Shown in pieces: positions 26,414-35,123 of a DNA stretch of 64,000 nt. A program made the position numbers and the translations under genes. Source of the DNA: Actinomycetota bacterium (GTDB lineage: Bacteria; Actinomycetota; Actinomycetes; Actinomycetales; Dermatophilaceae). Position 1 is the stretch's first letter. Each line of letters starts with the position of its first letter. Below the pieces are notes generated by a model that was not told the DNA's origin, ran no database searches, and was given only the letters and a program-made list of their open reading frames with translations. The stretch is from assembly GCA_020160805.1 (NCBI GenBank), contig JAIUPO010000007.1:62001-126000 (forward strand), read 5' to 3'.

Positions 26414-27580
26414 GTGAGCAGGAAGGCAGTGGCCGTCAAGGCGGCGATCGGGGCTGCGGCGGTGGGCAGTTCGGCGGCCGCCGGCACCGCAGCGGCCTCC
26501 TTGACCGCGGCGGCCTACTTCGCGCGTCGGGTGCTCACCCCGGACCGCCGGCGCCCCGATGACGTCGAACTGCTCGAGACCGGCGTCGACGATGTGGTCT
26601 TCGCCGAGAGCCCGGAGGCGGACGTGCCGGGCAGGTATGGCGTGTGGCTGGAAGGCGGACGCGGGCACCTGCGCGTGGGCGAGATCCTCGAGCACGACAC
26701 CACCGCCAAGACCGTCCGGCGGCGGATCATCTCGCGCGATTACGGCATCTTGCGGCCCGGCCCTGCGCGCTGGAATGGCTATTACTACTACGCCCCACCG
26801 GAGATCAGCCTCGGCCTCGCCACTCAACATGTCCACGTCCTGAGCGATCTCGGGCCGATGCCCGCGTGGGTCGTGCCGGGTATGGGCGATGGCTCTCAGT
26901 GGGCGATCCTCGTCCACGGGCGCGGGGCCCGCCGCGAGGAAACCGTCCGAGCCATCTCACCGGTGCTGGCCGCCCGGCATACCGTCCTGGTCCCCAGCTA
27001 TCGCAATGACGAAGGCGCACCGAGCGGACCGGACGGTCGATACAACCTTGGCCTGTCGGAGTGGCGTGATATCGAGGCGGCCATCGCGTATGCCGTGGAG
27101 CGCGGCGCCACCGAGGTCGCGCTGATCGGCTGGTCGATGGGCGGGGCCATCGTGCTGCAATTGCTCGCCCGATCGCCGCTCGCGTCCGTCGTGAGCAAGG
27201 TGATTCTCGACGGCCCTGTCGTGGACTGGAATGACGTCCTGGCCCACCACGCCCGCGCCCACGGGGTGCCGGAGCGGGTCGGGGGCCTGAGTCGCACGAT
27301 CATGGGAAAGCGCTGGTCGCGGCGTCTGGTCGGGGTGCACGAGTCCGTCGATGTCGCCAAGACCAATTGGGTGGCCCGGGCGGCCGAGTTGCACCACCCG
27401 ATCCTGCTCATCCACAGCCACGATGACGAATTCGTCCCGGTTGGACCGTCCGAGGCACTCGCCGAGGCGCGGCCCGATCTGGTCACCTTCGTGCCGTGGG
27501 AGCAGGCGCGGCATTGCAAGGAGTGGAACACCGATCCGCTGCGGTGGGAGTCCGAGGTCGCGGCCTACCTGCGGCGCTGA
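26414..27580 (+). CDS. Alpha/beta-hydrolase, membrane-anchored
   Basis: A 388-residue protein. The N-terminus (VSRKAVAVKAAIGAAAVGSS and on) is an Ala-rich hydrophobic segment that is probably a membrane anchor. The hydrolase domain has the nucleophile elbow GWSMGG (about residue 240), Asp in HSHDDEFVP and His in EQARHCKEW, so the Ser-Asp-His triad is complete. HGRGARREE forms the oxyanion region. The substrate is unknown. The start is GTG 26414, divergent from the MobA-like gene. Confidence 0.82.
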   Translation: MSRKAVAVKAAIGAAAVGSSAAAGTAAASLTAAAYFARRVLTPDRRRPDDVELLETGVDDVVFAESPEADVPGRYGVWLEGGRGHLRVGEILEHDTTAKTVRRRIISRDYGILRPGPARWNGYYYYAPPEISLGLATQHVHVLSDLGPMPAWVVPGMGDGSQWAILVHGRGARREETVRAISPVLAARHTVLVPSYRNDEGAPSGPDGRYNLGLSEWRDIEAAIAYAVERGATEVALIGWSMGGAIVLQLLARSPLASVVSKVILDGPVVDWNDVLAHHARAHGVPERVGGLSRTIMGKRWSRRLVGVHESVDVAKTNWVARAAELHHPILLIHSHDDEFVPVGPSEALAEARPDLVTFVPWEQARHCKEWNTDPLRWESEVAAYLRR

Positions 27581-27613
27581 TCCTCGACCTCGCGACGCCA
27601 AAAACTCGTCAGC

Positions 27614-28318
27614 TCAGCGCGCCCACAACCCCAGCAGCGTCCCGTCCGACTCCACCAAATGTCTTAACCTCATGTCGAGCGTGAAGTCCGTGCCGTGCGC
27701 GATTCGAGGCCCACCCCCGCCGACCAACTGCGGCACCCAGGTCAGGGCCAGCTCATCGATCAGCCCGCGACGCAGCAGCTCGGCGTGCACGCGCGGCCCG
27801 CCCTCGGTGAGGATTCGTCGATGGCCGTGCTGCTGCAGGCGCACCAGCACCTGCGCCACATCGACCTGCCCGGCCCCGACCGTCCAGACATGCTCCTCGC
27901 CGAGCAGCTCCCGCGCCTGTGCCAGCCGCTTCGGCTCCGCGCCCTCCACCGTCACCAGGATGGCCAACCCCTGCTGGACGGGTTCGGACAGCCAGCCACG
28001 GGGGATCAGGCAGCGAGTGCTTAAGCCTACGAGGGGCTTGGTGCCGGCGGACGGCCCATACCCCTCCGCCTCCAGGGTGGCCGCCCCGACCACGACCACA
28101 TCCGCGAGCTCGCGATTGAGGTCGAAGACCACCTTGTCCGCGGCATTGTTGATCGAACCCGTCAAGCCGTCGGCACCCGTTCCGGCCCCATCCAGGGTCG
28201 CGACGAAGTTGCTGCGCACCGCACCCGACTCGGGGAAGGAGTACAACTGCCGGAGCAGGGCGTCATCGGCGGCGGCACCAGGCGTCATACCCGGCAGATC
28301 GGAGGAGAGCAGGCGCAT
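27614..28318 (-). CDS. RibD C-terminal-like pyrimidine reductase
   Basis: A 234-residue member of the RibD reductase / bacterial dihydrofolate-reductase-like family, using NADPH. Typical stretches are VRSNFVATLDGAGTG, DKVVFDLNRELADVVVVGAATLEAEGYGP and RRILTEGGPRVHAELLRRGLIDEL. It lacks the deaminase half of RibD. Function in riboflavin synthesis is possible but stand-alone homologues often have unknown substrates. The start is ATG 28318, divergent from ppk2. Confidence 0.85.
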   Translation of the reverse strand: MRLLSSDLPGMTPGAAADDALLRQLYSFPESGAVRSNFVATLDGAGTGADGLTGSINNAADKVVFDLNRELADVVVVGAATLEAEGYGPSAGTKPLVGLSTRCLIPRGWLSEPVQQGLAILVTVEGAEPKRLAQARELLGEEHVWTVGAGQVDVAQVLVRLQQHGHRRILTEGGPRVHAELLRRGLIDELALTWVPQLVGGGGPRIAHGTDFTLDMRLRHLVESDGTLLGLWAR

Positions 28319-28356
28319 GCGGTCAGTCTGCGGGACGGACCTGCCATGATGCCTGC

Positions 28357-29421
28357 ATGGCCAAGGACAAAAAGAGTAAGAAGAAGGACAAGAAGAGTAA
28401 GAAGGCGGCCAAGGAACTCGAGGTCATCGCCAAGGACCTGGCCCAGCGCAAGGCTGTGCGCAACGCCAAGAAGGCGAAGGACGCGAAGATCAAGGTCGCT
28501 GCGGAGAAGGTCGCCGAGGTCGTGGCGCCCAAGGCGTCCGACGCACCCAATCCGTTCGACCTCGCCGACGCCCTCCGCGCTGGCCCCGGCTTCGTGCTCA
28601 CCGATCTCGACACCTCATCGACACCCGGCTTTGACGGCAGCCGCGAGGAGGCCGAGGCCCTCATGGGCCCGCTGGCCGAGCAGGTCGCCGACCTGCAGGA
28701 GCGGTTGTATGCCGAGGCGAAAGCCGGCGGGAAGCGCTCGGTTCTCTTGGTCATCCAGGGCATGGACACCTCCGGCAAGGGCGGCATCATGCGCCATGTC
28801 GTCGGCGCGGCCGACCCGCAGGGCGTGGACATCACCGCCTTCAAGGCCCCGACGAAGGAAGAGCGGGCCCACCCCTTCCTCTGGCGGATCCGCAATGCCC
28901 TTCCCGAGCCGGGCATCATCGGCGTCTTCGATCGCAGTCACTACGAGGATGTGCTCATCGTCCGTGTCCATGACCTGGTGCCGCGGACGCAGTGGGCTCG
29001 CCGCTATGCGCAGATCAATGCCTTCGAAAAGCAGGTCGTGGCGTCCGGGACGACCGTGATCAAGGTGATGCTCGACATCTCCCGGGACGAGCAGAAGGCC
29101 CGGCTCGCCGAGCGACTCGCCAATCCGGAGAAGCATTGGAAGTTCAACCCGGGCGATCTCGACGAGCGCGCCTACTGGGATGACTACATGCAGGCCTATC
29201 AGGCTGCCATCGACAAGTGCTCCACCGACGAGGCGCCCTGGTATGTCGTGCCGGCGGACCGCAAATGGTATGCCCGCCTGGCCGTGATGAACCTGCTGCT
29301 CAACGCGCTGCAGGGCCTTGACCCGCAGTGGCCGGCCGCCGAATTCGACGTCGCCGAACAGCAGCGTCGGCTCGAGGAGGACGTCCAGAAGTCGGCCGAC
29401 GAGGACTCAACGTCTAGCTGA
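28357..29421 (+). CDS. ppk2: PPK2-family polyphosphate kinase with Lys-rich N-terminal tail
   Basis: A 354-residue kinase that transfers phosphate between polyphosphate and nucleotides. Walker A is GMDTSGKGG (residues 135-143) and Walker B follows in FDRSHYEDVL (191-200), with the lid RLANPEKHWKFNPGDLDER. The first ~65 residues are very rich in Lys and Ala and are absent from most PPK2 enzymes; they may bind polyphosphate, nucleic acid or the membrane. The start is ATG 28357. Its last eight bases overlap the end of the convergent dehydrogenase gene. Confidence 0.9.
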   Translation: MAKDKKSKKKDKKSKKAAKELEVIAKDLAQRKAVRNAKKAKDAKIKVAAEKVAEVVAPKASDAPNPFDLADALRAGPGFVLTDLDTSSTPGFDGSREEAEALMGPLAEQVADLQERLYAEAKAGGKRSVLLVIQGMDTSGKGGIMRHVVGAADPQGVDITAFKAPTKEERAHPFLWRIRNALPEPGIIGVFDRSHYEDVLIVRVHDLVPRTQWARRYAQINAFEKQVVASGTTVIKVMLDISRDEQKARLAERLANPEKHWKFNPGDLDERAYWDDYMQAYQAAIDKCSTDEAPWYVVPADRKWYARLAVMNLLLNALQGLDPQWPAAEFDVAEQQRRLEEDVQKSADEDSTSS

Positions 29422-31063
29422 GGTCCACGCCTGCGGGCGTGCGACTGAGCACAGCCGGGGCGGCGGAGCGCACCACATCAGCGGGCAAGGTCCCAAAGGT
29501 GGCGCCCCGCTCTCCGGCGATCCGCGTCGCGACGAAGGCCTGCGCCACGGGCGCCTCGGCATACCTCACCATCAGGCTCGCCTGCAGGGTGAGGGCGAGG
29601 TCCTCGACGCCTCGGCGGGCGATCAGTGGGGCATCGACATCAAGGGCCCCGCCGGCCATCGGCTCGATCCGGTCAATGGCGGAGTCCAGTCGGGCATCGA
29701 AACCGCGCGCCAGCGTGGCCTCCTTGGCCAGCGCCGCCAGCGAGGCCGGCTCGCGGGCGATGGCGCGCAGCACGTCGAGGGCGTTGACATTGCCCGAGCC
29801 CTCCCAGATCGAGTTCAGCGGAGCCTCGCGGAGCAGGCGCGCCATGCCGTTCTCCTCGACATAGCCCAGCCCGCCCAGGCATTCCAGCGCCTCGGCCACC
29901 ATCGGCGTCGCGCGCTTGCACACCCAGAACTTGCCCAGCGCCACCGCCAACCGCGCGAAATCGTCCTCGCCTTCATCGACGGCGTGGGCCAGGCGCATCG
30001 CGAGCAGGGTGGCGGCCTCGGACTCCAGCGCGAGATCGGTCAGGACGTTGCGCATCAGGGGCGCATCGAGCAGGCGCGTCCCGAAGGCGCTGCGGTATGC
30101 CGTGTGGTGCACCGCCCGCACGAGCGCCGCGCGCATCGTCGCCGCGGATCCGAGGACGCAGTCGAGCCGGGTCGCGGAGACCATCTCGATGATCGTCGCA
30201 ATCCCACGGCCGGGCTCGCCGAGCGGCGTCGCCCAGGTGTCCTCGAACTCGACCTCGGAGGAGGCATTGGCGCGATTTCCCAGCTTGTCCTTCAGCCGCT
30301 GGATCGCAAAGGGATTGCGCGTGCCGTCGGGCAGGACGCGGGGGAGCAGGAAGCAGGTCAGCCCGGCGGGGGCCTGCGCGAGCACGAGGAAGCCATCGCT
30401 CATCGGCGCTGAACAGAACCATTTATGACCCCGCAGCCGGTGGCTTTGCTCTCCAAGCGGGCCGCTGGCGTCCGGCGTCGCGGTGGTGGTGTTGGCGCGG
30501 ACATCGGAGCCGCCTTGCTTCTCGGTCATGCCCATGCCGACGAGGGCACCGGGCTTGGCATCGATCGACGTCAGCTGCGGGTCGTAGGCACGGGACGCCA
30601 GCTTGGGGAGCCAGGTCCCGCGAGCCTGTGGGTCGCGGGCGAGGACGGACGCGGCGGCATACGTCATGGACACCGGGCACAGGTGCCCCGCCTCGACCTG
30701 GCCCCAGACGTAGAAGCCGGCCGCCCGCGCCAGGTGCGCGCCGCTGCCCGCCGGCCGAGTCCACGGCTCGGCCGTGAGTCCGTGCCCCACGGCCACCGTC
30801 ATGAGCTGGTGGTATGCCGGGTGGTAGTCGACCTCGTCTACCCGCCGGCCCCGCGCGTCGTGGCTGCGCAGCACCGGGGGAGCGGTGTCGGCCTGAACGC
30901 CCCAGGTCAGGGCCTGCTCCGCGCCGGCCTGCGCTCCGAGTTGATGGACATCCGCGGTCGGGGCACCCCACCGGGCGGTGGCCTCCATCAGGGTTGAGTC
31001 GGTGCGGAAGAGGTCGTCCCCGCCATAGACCGGGCTTTGGTTGAACACCTCATGGGTCGGCAT
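29414..31063 (-). CDS. aidB: AidB-like acyl-CoA dehydrogenase
   Basis: A 549-residue flavoprotein of the acyl-CoA dehydrogenase family, closest to AidB, which is linked to protection from alkylating agents. Features: the AidB-style N-terminus (THEVFNQSPVYGGDDLF), GMGMTEKQGGSDVRANTT, RLKDKLGNRANASSEVEFED and CLGGLGYVEENGMARLLREAPLNSIWEGSGNV. The start is ATG 31063; the frame runs open further 5' but into unrelated sequence over the divergent lipoprotein. The alkylation repair genes ogt and tag are elsewhere in the window. Confidence 0.9.
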   Translation of the reverse strand: MPTHEVFNQSPVYGGDDLFRTDSTLMEATARWGAPTADVHQLGAQAGAEQALTWGVQADTAPPVLRSHDARGRRVDEVDYHPAYHQLMTVAVGHGLTAEPWTRPAGSGAHLARAAGFYVWGQVEAGHLCPVSMTYAAASVLARDPQARGTWLPKLASRAYDPQLTSIDAKPGALVGMGMTEKQGGSDVRANTTTATPDASGPLGEQSHRLRGHKWFCSAPMSDGFLVLAQAPAGLTCFLLPRVLPDGTRNPFAIQRLKDKLGNRANASSEVEFEDTWATPLGEPGRGIATIIEMVSATRLDCVLGSAATMRAALVRAVHHTAYRSAFGTRLLDAPLMRNVLTDLALESEAATLLAMRLAHAVDEGEDDFARLAVALGKFWVCKRATPMVAEALECLGGLGYVEENGMARLLREAPLNSIWEGSGNVNALDVLRAIAREPASLAALAKEATLARGFDARLDSAIDRIEPMAGGALDVDAPLIARRGVEDLALTLQASLMVRYAEAPVAQAFVATRIAGERGATFGTLPADVVRSAAPAVLSRTPAGVDLS

Positions 31064-31154
31064 GCGCGTGAGGATACGTCTGCGCGTCGGGCCGCCCGTG
31101 AGTGGAGTAGCGCGACTCACGCCCTGCCGTCGCCGCGCGAGGAGACTGCTCGGC

Positions 31155-31682
31155 ATGAGCATCCGCCGATATGCCGCCGCCGTTCTGGCCGCCGCCCTGG
31201 TCCCCGCTCTGGCCGGCTGTGGGAATTTCATCACCACGGAGATCGTCGGCATGGTCGGGGTGACGGCCGATGCCGAGGGTCGCCCGGTGGTCATCGTTGC
31301 GCCCTGTGGCGCCGCGATCGACCGGGTGCATGTCGTCGAACTGCTCGATCGCTCGAAAGTCAATGAGCAGGAGACCAATCCGGTGCTGCTCGAACTGGCC
31401 CGATCTTCGGCGAATACCGGTTCGACCACGCTCGACCTGGCTGCGCCCGGCGAGTGGACCCCGCAGGGCGCCTTCGATCCGGCCGCCCAGGCCGCGGTCG
31501 TCATCGGCGCCGCCTCCAGCACCAAAGACCAAAGTGCCACTCCAGTCCAGGTGACGACGGCGCAGTATGCCGATCTCGACGCCTCCCACGTCCGGGTGCG
31601 GGAGGACGAGGTGTGGACGCGCGTGGACTTTGATGCTCTGGCGTGCCGTCGGGATGCGTGGCCGACGGTGACCAGATCGTGA
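31155..31682 (+). CDS. Small lipoprotein of unknown function
   Basis: A 175-residue secreted lipoprotein. The signal sequence MSIRRYAAAVLAAALVPALAGC has a good lipobox (LAGC). The mature part has two further Cys (VAPCGAAIDRV, LACRRDAW) that could form a disulfide. I do not recognise a family. The start is ATG 31155 with GGAG upstream. It is divergent from aidB and 68 bases ahead of the YihY-type gene. Confidence 0.75.
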   Translation: MSIRRYAAAVLAAALVPALAGCGNFITTEIVGMVGVTADAEGRPVVIVAPCGAAIDRVHVVELLDRSKVNEQETNPVLLELARSSANTGSTTLDLAAPGEWTPQGAFDPAAQAAVVIGAASSTKDQSATPVQVTTAQYADLDASHVRVREDEVWTRVDFDALACRRDAWPTVTRS

Positions 31683-31750
31683 ACTTTCCGGTGCCCGCGC
31701 CCCGCCGTGTCGGTCACAGCAATCACACACGTCACAGTTACCGTTGAGAC

Positions 31751-32875
31751 GTGGTGGAGGCGAAAGGTGCGCTCAAGCGTGCCCTGGGGGACATTCCGGG
31801 TGGGCTGTGGCTCGCTCGGGTGATCGCCGAGACGGTTCGAATCTGTCTGCGCTATCGCGTTACCGGCCTCGCCTCGGAGGCCGGTTTCTTCGCACTGCTG
31901 AGTTTTCCGCCGCTGATCCTCGGGCTCTTCGGTGGCGTCGGCTATATCGGCCGGCGCCTCGGCGAGGTGACGGTCGACTCCTTCACCCAGCAAATCAGTG
32001 AGTATGCCGGCCGCTTCGTCACCCCCGAAGTCATCGACGATCTGCTCTTGCCCACGATCTCCGACACCTTCTCCAGCGGCCGCAGCGATCTGATCTCGCT
32101 CGGCTTCCTGCTCTCGCTGTGGTCGGGCTCGCGTGCCTTGAATGTCTTCATCGACACCATCGCGATCATGTATGGCCAGTCCGGCGTGCGCGGGATCGTG
32201 CGCACCCGCGCGCTGTCGTTCACGATGTATATCGTCACGCTGGTCGTGGGGGTCGTCATGATCCCGCTGGTGTTGATCGGCCCGACGCTGCTGGGCCGGA
32301 TCCTGCCGACCCGACTCGATTTCCTTGTCGGTGCCTATTGGCCGGTCGTGACCGTGCTCGTCCTCGCGTCCGTGACCACGCTATATCACATCGCCAATCC
32401 CAAGCGGACCCCGTGGTTGCGCGATCTGCCGGGCGCGATCCTGACGCTGGTGCTGTGGGCGATCGCGTCATATGCCGTGCGTGGCACCATTGCCGCCTCG
32501 CTCGGCGGGACCTCGATCTATGGACCGTTGTCGACGCCGATCGTGCTGCTGATCTGGCTGTATTTCATCGCCATCGCGGTGCTCATCGGGGCCGCCTTCA
32601 ATGCCGCGACGCTGCGCATCAATCCGGCCCAAAAGGCCGTCGCGGTGCGTCGCGAACGACCCAACCGGCCACTCACGCCGTTCCCCGAAGGACCGGACAC
32701 CATGGAGCGTCTGACCCGATTTGGGTATGCCCGCTTGCATGGGTTAAGGTCTCTGAGCGCACGAACGAGGGCCACCTCGGACGTCGCAAGTGCGGATGTA
32801 GCTCAGTTGGTAGAGCGCAACCTTGCCAAGGTTGAGGTCGCCGGTTCGAGGCCGGTCATCCGCTCGGAGGGTTAA
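31751..32875 (+). CDS. YihY/BrkB-family membrane protein reading through a tRNA gene
   Basis: A 374-codon frame starting at GTG 31751. The first ~300 residues are a polytopic membrane protein of the YihY/virulence-factor BrkB family (GFFALLSFPPLILGLFGG, FLLSLWSGSRALNVFIDTIA, LLIWLYFIAIAVLIGAAFNA). These proteins are of uncertain function. No stop occurs before tRNA-Gly: the last 28 residues are encoded by the whole tRNA and a few bases beyond. The C-terminal tail after about residue 300 is therefore probably not functionally selected. Confidence 0.83.
   Translation: MVEAKGALKRALGDIPGGLWLARVIAETVRICLRYRVTGLASEAGFFALLSFPPLILGLFGGVGYIGRRLGEVTVDSFTQQISEYAGRFVTPEVIDDLLLPTISDTFSSGRSDLISLGFLLSLWSGSRALNVFIDTIAIMYGQSGVRGIVRTRALSFTMYIVTLVVGVVMIPLVLIGPTLLGRILPTRLDFLVGAYWPVVTVLVLASVTTLYHIANPKRTPWLRDLPGAILTLVLWAIASYAVRGTIAASLGGTSIYGPLSTPIVLLIWLYFIAIAVLIGAAFNAATLRINPAQKAVAVRRERPNRPLTPFPEGPDTMERLTRFGYARLHGLRSLSARTRATSDVASADVAQLVERNLAKVEVAGSRPVIRSEG
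32792..32864 (+). tRNA. tRNA-Gly(GCC)
   Basis: A 73-base cloverleaf with acceptor arms GCGGATG / CATCCGC, D-loop AGCTCAGTTGGTAGAGC, anticodon loop CTTGCCAA with anticodon GCC, and T-arm GGTTCGAGGCC. CCA is not encoded. It lies entirely within the YihY-type reading frame, same strand, and heads a Gly-Cys-Val cluster. Confidence 0.97.
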
Positions 32876-32885
32876 GGCCCCCTTT

Positions 32886-32956
32886 GGTGGAGTGGCCGAG
32901 AGGCGAGGCAGCGGCCTGCAAAGCCGCGTACACGGGTTCAAATCCCGTCTCCACCT
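32886..32956 (+). tRNA. tRNA-Cys(GCA)
   Basis: A 71-base cloverleaf with acceptor arms GGTGGAG / CTCCACC, anticodon loop CTGCAAA with anticodon GCA, and T-arm CGGGTTCAAATCCCG. CCA is not encoded. It follows tRNA-Gly by 21 bases. Confidence 0.97.
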
Positions 32957-32969
32957 CAACCTTAGACTT

Positions 32970-33041
32970 GGGCGATTGGCGCAGCGGTAGCGCGCTTCCT
33001 TGACACGGAAGAGGTCACTGGTTCAAACCCAGTATCGCCCA
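32970..33041 (+). tRNA. tRNA-Val(GAC)
   Basis: A 72-base cloverleaf with acceptor arms GGGCGAT / ATCGCCC, anticodon loop TTGACAC with anticodon GAC, and T-arm CTGGTTCAAACCCAG. It is last in the Gly-Cys-Val cluster and is followed by an intrinsic terminator. Confidence 0.97.
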
Positions 33042-33053
33042 CCTGCACGAAAC

Positions 33054-33098
33054 GGCCCCTGACCAGCGGAAACGCAAGGTCAGGGGCCTTTCTCTTTT
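33054..33098 (+). terminator. Intrinsic terminator of the tRNA cluster
   Basis: GGCCCCTGACC (33054-33064) pairs perfectly with GGTCAGGGGCC (33078-33088) around a 13-base loop and is followed at once by a T-rich run (TTTCTCTTTT). It is the clearest rho-independent terminator in the window. Confidence 0.92.
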
Positions 33099-33148
33099 GC
33101 ATCGCGTGCTACGTCCGCGCTGGATCCGCGCACCACTGCCGCCAGCCC

Positions 33149-33214
33149 CCGTCGAGTTCGGGAAACACGCCGAGCGCGCGCGGTGCGCATCGGCGTGTTT
33201 CCCGAACTCGACGG
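33149..33214. repeat. 25-bp perfect hairpin
   Basis: Positions 33149-33173 are an exact reverse complement of 33190-33214, with a 16-base GC-rich loop. It lies between the tRNA terminator and the end of the GH13 gene (33230), 15 bases past that stop. There is no T-run. It may end the GH13 transcript or be a remnant of a mobile element; no second copy is in the window. Confidence 0.8.
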
Positions 33215-33229
33215 CGCTCTCCGGGCCCC

Positions 33230-35041
33230 TCAGGCGTCCTGGGAGTAGACAAGCGCGGCATACGGCCCGATGCTCACCTCAGCCCGGTACGGCAAGCCGT
33301 CGCACCAGCCCTCCTGCGCCTGGACATCCCGCGCGTGCACTGCCCCCAGTCCCGGCCCGAAGCACGGCGCGTCGGTGTTGAGCCGCAACGTCCACTGGCC
33401 GGCGCGAGGCAGGCCCACGGCATACCCATGCACGGGCCGGGCCGAGAGGTTCACGACAACGACGGTGTCATCCCTGGGCCCGCCCTGATGCCAGCGGTGG
33501 ACCGCGATGATCCCGCGCGCCGGATCGACCCGCAGAACGCGCGTGCCGCGACCTCGCAGACCCGCCGTCGACCCGGGGAGGTTGCGGCGCAACGCGATCA
33601 GGGCGCGGGTCAGGTGCAGGAAGCCGGTATGCCGATGCGCTTTGCCCCAGTCCACCGGTCGGGTGTCCTCGAACCATCGATCCTCCAGGATGTCTTGGCC
33701 TTGGAAGAGCAGGGGTATGCCGGGGGAGGTGAGCGTGAGCACCAGGCCGAGGGCGGCGCGCTGGCGGGCTGGCAGCGAGTCGGCCGCGCCGGGAGCTATC
33801 GATTCCGGCAGCCGGCTGCGGCCGTTGGCCACCTCGTCGTGGGATTCAGTGAAGATCACGCGCTGGTGCACCTCGCCCAGCCCGGCCGCGGCGATCGCCT
33901 CCGCAACACCGCCGACATCCCGATCCTCGTCGCGCAGCGCTTCAAGGGCTCCGCGGACAGTGCGGACAAAATGCGCATCCCACTGTCCGTGAAAGCCCAA
34001 GCCGCCGTCGGCGGCGTCGGCCGTCACGAGGGGGTCGGACTGCATATCCTCGGCAATCAGCAGCTTCCACGGCTGGCGGGAACGCAGATCGCTGGTCAGC
34101 GACGCGAGGTAGCGATGGCCAGCGCCGAGCCGCTGGGCCGGGTCGCGGACATCGCCCCATCGCGCGCGGATGTAGTTGGTGGCATCGAAGCGCAGCCCGT
34201 CGACGCGGAAGTCCTCCAGCCACATGACGGCTGAGTCGCGCAGATAGTTGCGCACGTCCTTGCGGTGGTAGTTGGGTCGCGTTGCGCCCCACGGTGTTCG
34301 GGCTCGCTGGTCGTTGTAGAAGTAGATCCCGCCGTAGTGCGATCGATGCCATCCGTCGAACCGCCAGAGGTCCAGATCGCTTGGCCCGAGATGGTTGTGG
34401 ACGACGTCGAGGATCACCGCGATCCCGCGCCGGTGGGCCTCGCGAACGAAGTGCGCCAGGCCGCGGGGGCCGCCATACGAACTCTCCACCGCAAAGGGGT
34501 GAGCCGGGTTGTAGCCCCACGAGGTATCGCCCGCGAACTCCGCACACGGCATGATCTCGACGGCATTGACCCCGAGCCAGGCGAGATGATCTAGTCGCGC
34601 GGCCGCGGTCTCGAAGGTCCGTCCGCTGGGGCCGCCGGCCGCGAAGGTGGGAATGTGGACCTCGTACACAACGACGTCATTCCAGGCGGGCATCTCGAAT
34701 TGCTCGCTGCCCCAGTCCACAGCGCGCGGATCGAAAACGATGGCATTGCCGCGGGAGTGGGTCACCTGACGGGCGACGGGGTCGATGCGCCACAGATAGG
34801 GCCCGCCGCGCCGGACGAGAAAGCGGTATTCGGAGCCGGTGCGGGCCGCGGGGACGAAGGCCGACCAGGTGCCGGCCCGCGAGTGATCGCGGGCCATCGG
34901 CGTCATCCGTCGGCGCTCCCAGCCGCAGAAGTCGCCGATCACGGCGACATTGCGGGCGTTCGGCGCCCACACCCGGAAGGTCACGCCGCCGTCGTGGGGG
35001 ATGGCGCCCATGCCGCCGTGGAGTGATCGTTGGCCGGGCAT
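33230..35041 (-). CDS. GH13 alpha-amylase-family enzyme (branching-enzyme / TreZ-like)
   Basis: A 603-residue enzyme. The N-terminal CBM48-type beta domain (GGVTFRVWAPNARNVAVIGDF) precedes a GH13 barrel with all catalytic regions: DVVHNHLG, GLRFDATNYIR (nucleophile Asp), LLIAEDMQ (acid/base Glu) and FTESHDE (stabilising Asp). The C-terminus is the usual beta domain. The layout fits glycogen branching enzyme or malto-oligosyltrehalose trehalohydrolase; FTESHDEVANG leans to branching-type. The start is ATG 35041, where the domain begins; an upstream in-frame extension is low-complexity. No glg or tre partner is adjacent. Confidence 0.82.
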   Translation of the reverse strand: MPGQRSLHGGMGAIPHDGGVTFRVWAPNARNVAVIGDFCGWERRRMTPMARDHSRAGTWSAFVPAARTGSEYRFLVRRGGPYLWRIDPVARQVTHSRGNAIVFDPRAVDWGSEQFEMPAWNDVVVYEVHIPTFAAGGPSGRTFETAAARLDHLAWLGVNAVEIMPCAEFAGDTSWGYNPAHPFAVESSYGGPRGLAHFVREAHRRGIAVILDVVHNHLGPSDLDLWRFDGWHRSHYGGIYFYNDQRARTPWGATRPNYHRKDVRNYLRDSAVMWLEDFRVDGLRFDATNYIRARWGDVRDPAQRLGAGHRYLASLTSDLRSRQPWKLLIAEDMQSDPLVTADAADGGLGFHGQWDAHFVRTVRGALEALRDEDRDVGGVAEAIAAAGLGEVHQRVIFTESHDEVANGRSRLPESIAPGAADSLPARQRAALGLVLTLTSPGIPLLFQGQDILEDRWFEDTRPVDWGKAHRHTGFLHLTRALIALRRNLPGSTAGLRGRGTRVLRVDPARGIIAVHRWHQGGPRDDTVVVVNLSARPVHGYAVGLPRAGQWTLRLNTDAPCFGPGLGAVHARDVQAQEGWCDGLPYRAEVSIGPYAALVYSQDA

Positions 35042-35123
35042 TGGTTCACTGTATGTCGTTCCGCCGCAGCGACTCTGGGCGCCGTGTGCGGCGGCATCAC
35101 AAATGCGGCCCCTCGCAGCACCG

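Noticed and set aside
27574-27620. GCGCTGA/TCAGCGC inverted pair between hydrolase and reductase genes
   Set aside because: The 7-bp arms are the two stop-codon regions with a 33-base loop; too weak to call a terminator.
31064-31993. N-terminal extension of the AidB-like gene
   Set aside because: The frame stays open but covers the divergent lipoprotein in antisense, and the family N-terminus begins at ATG 31063.
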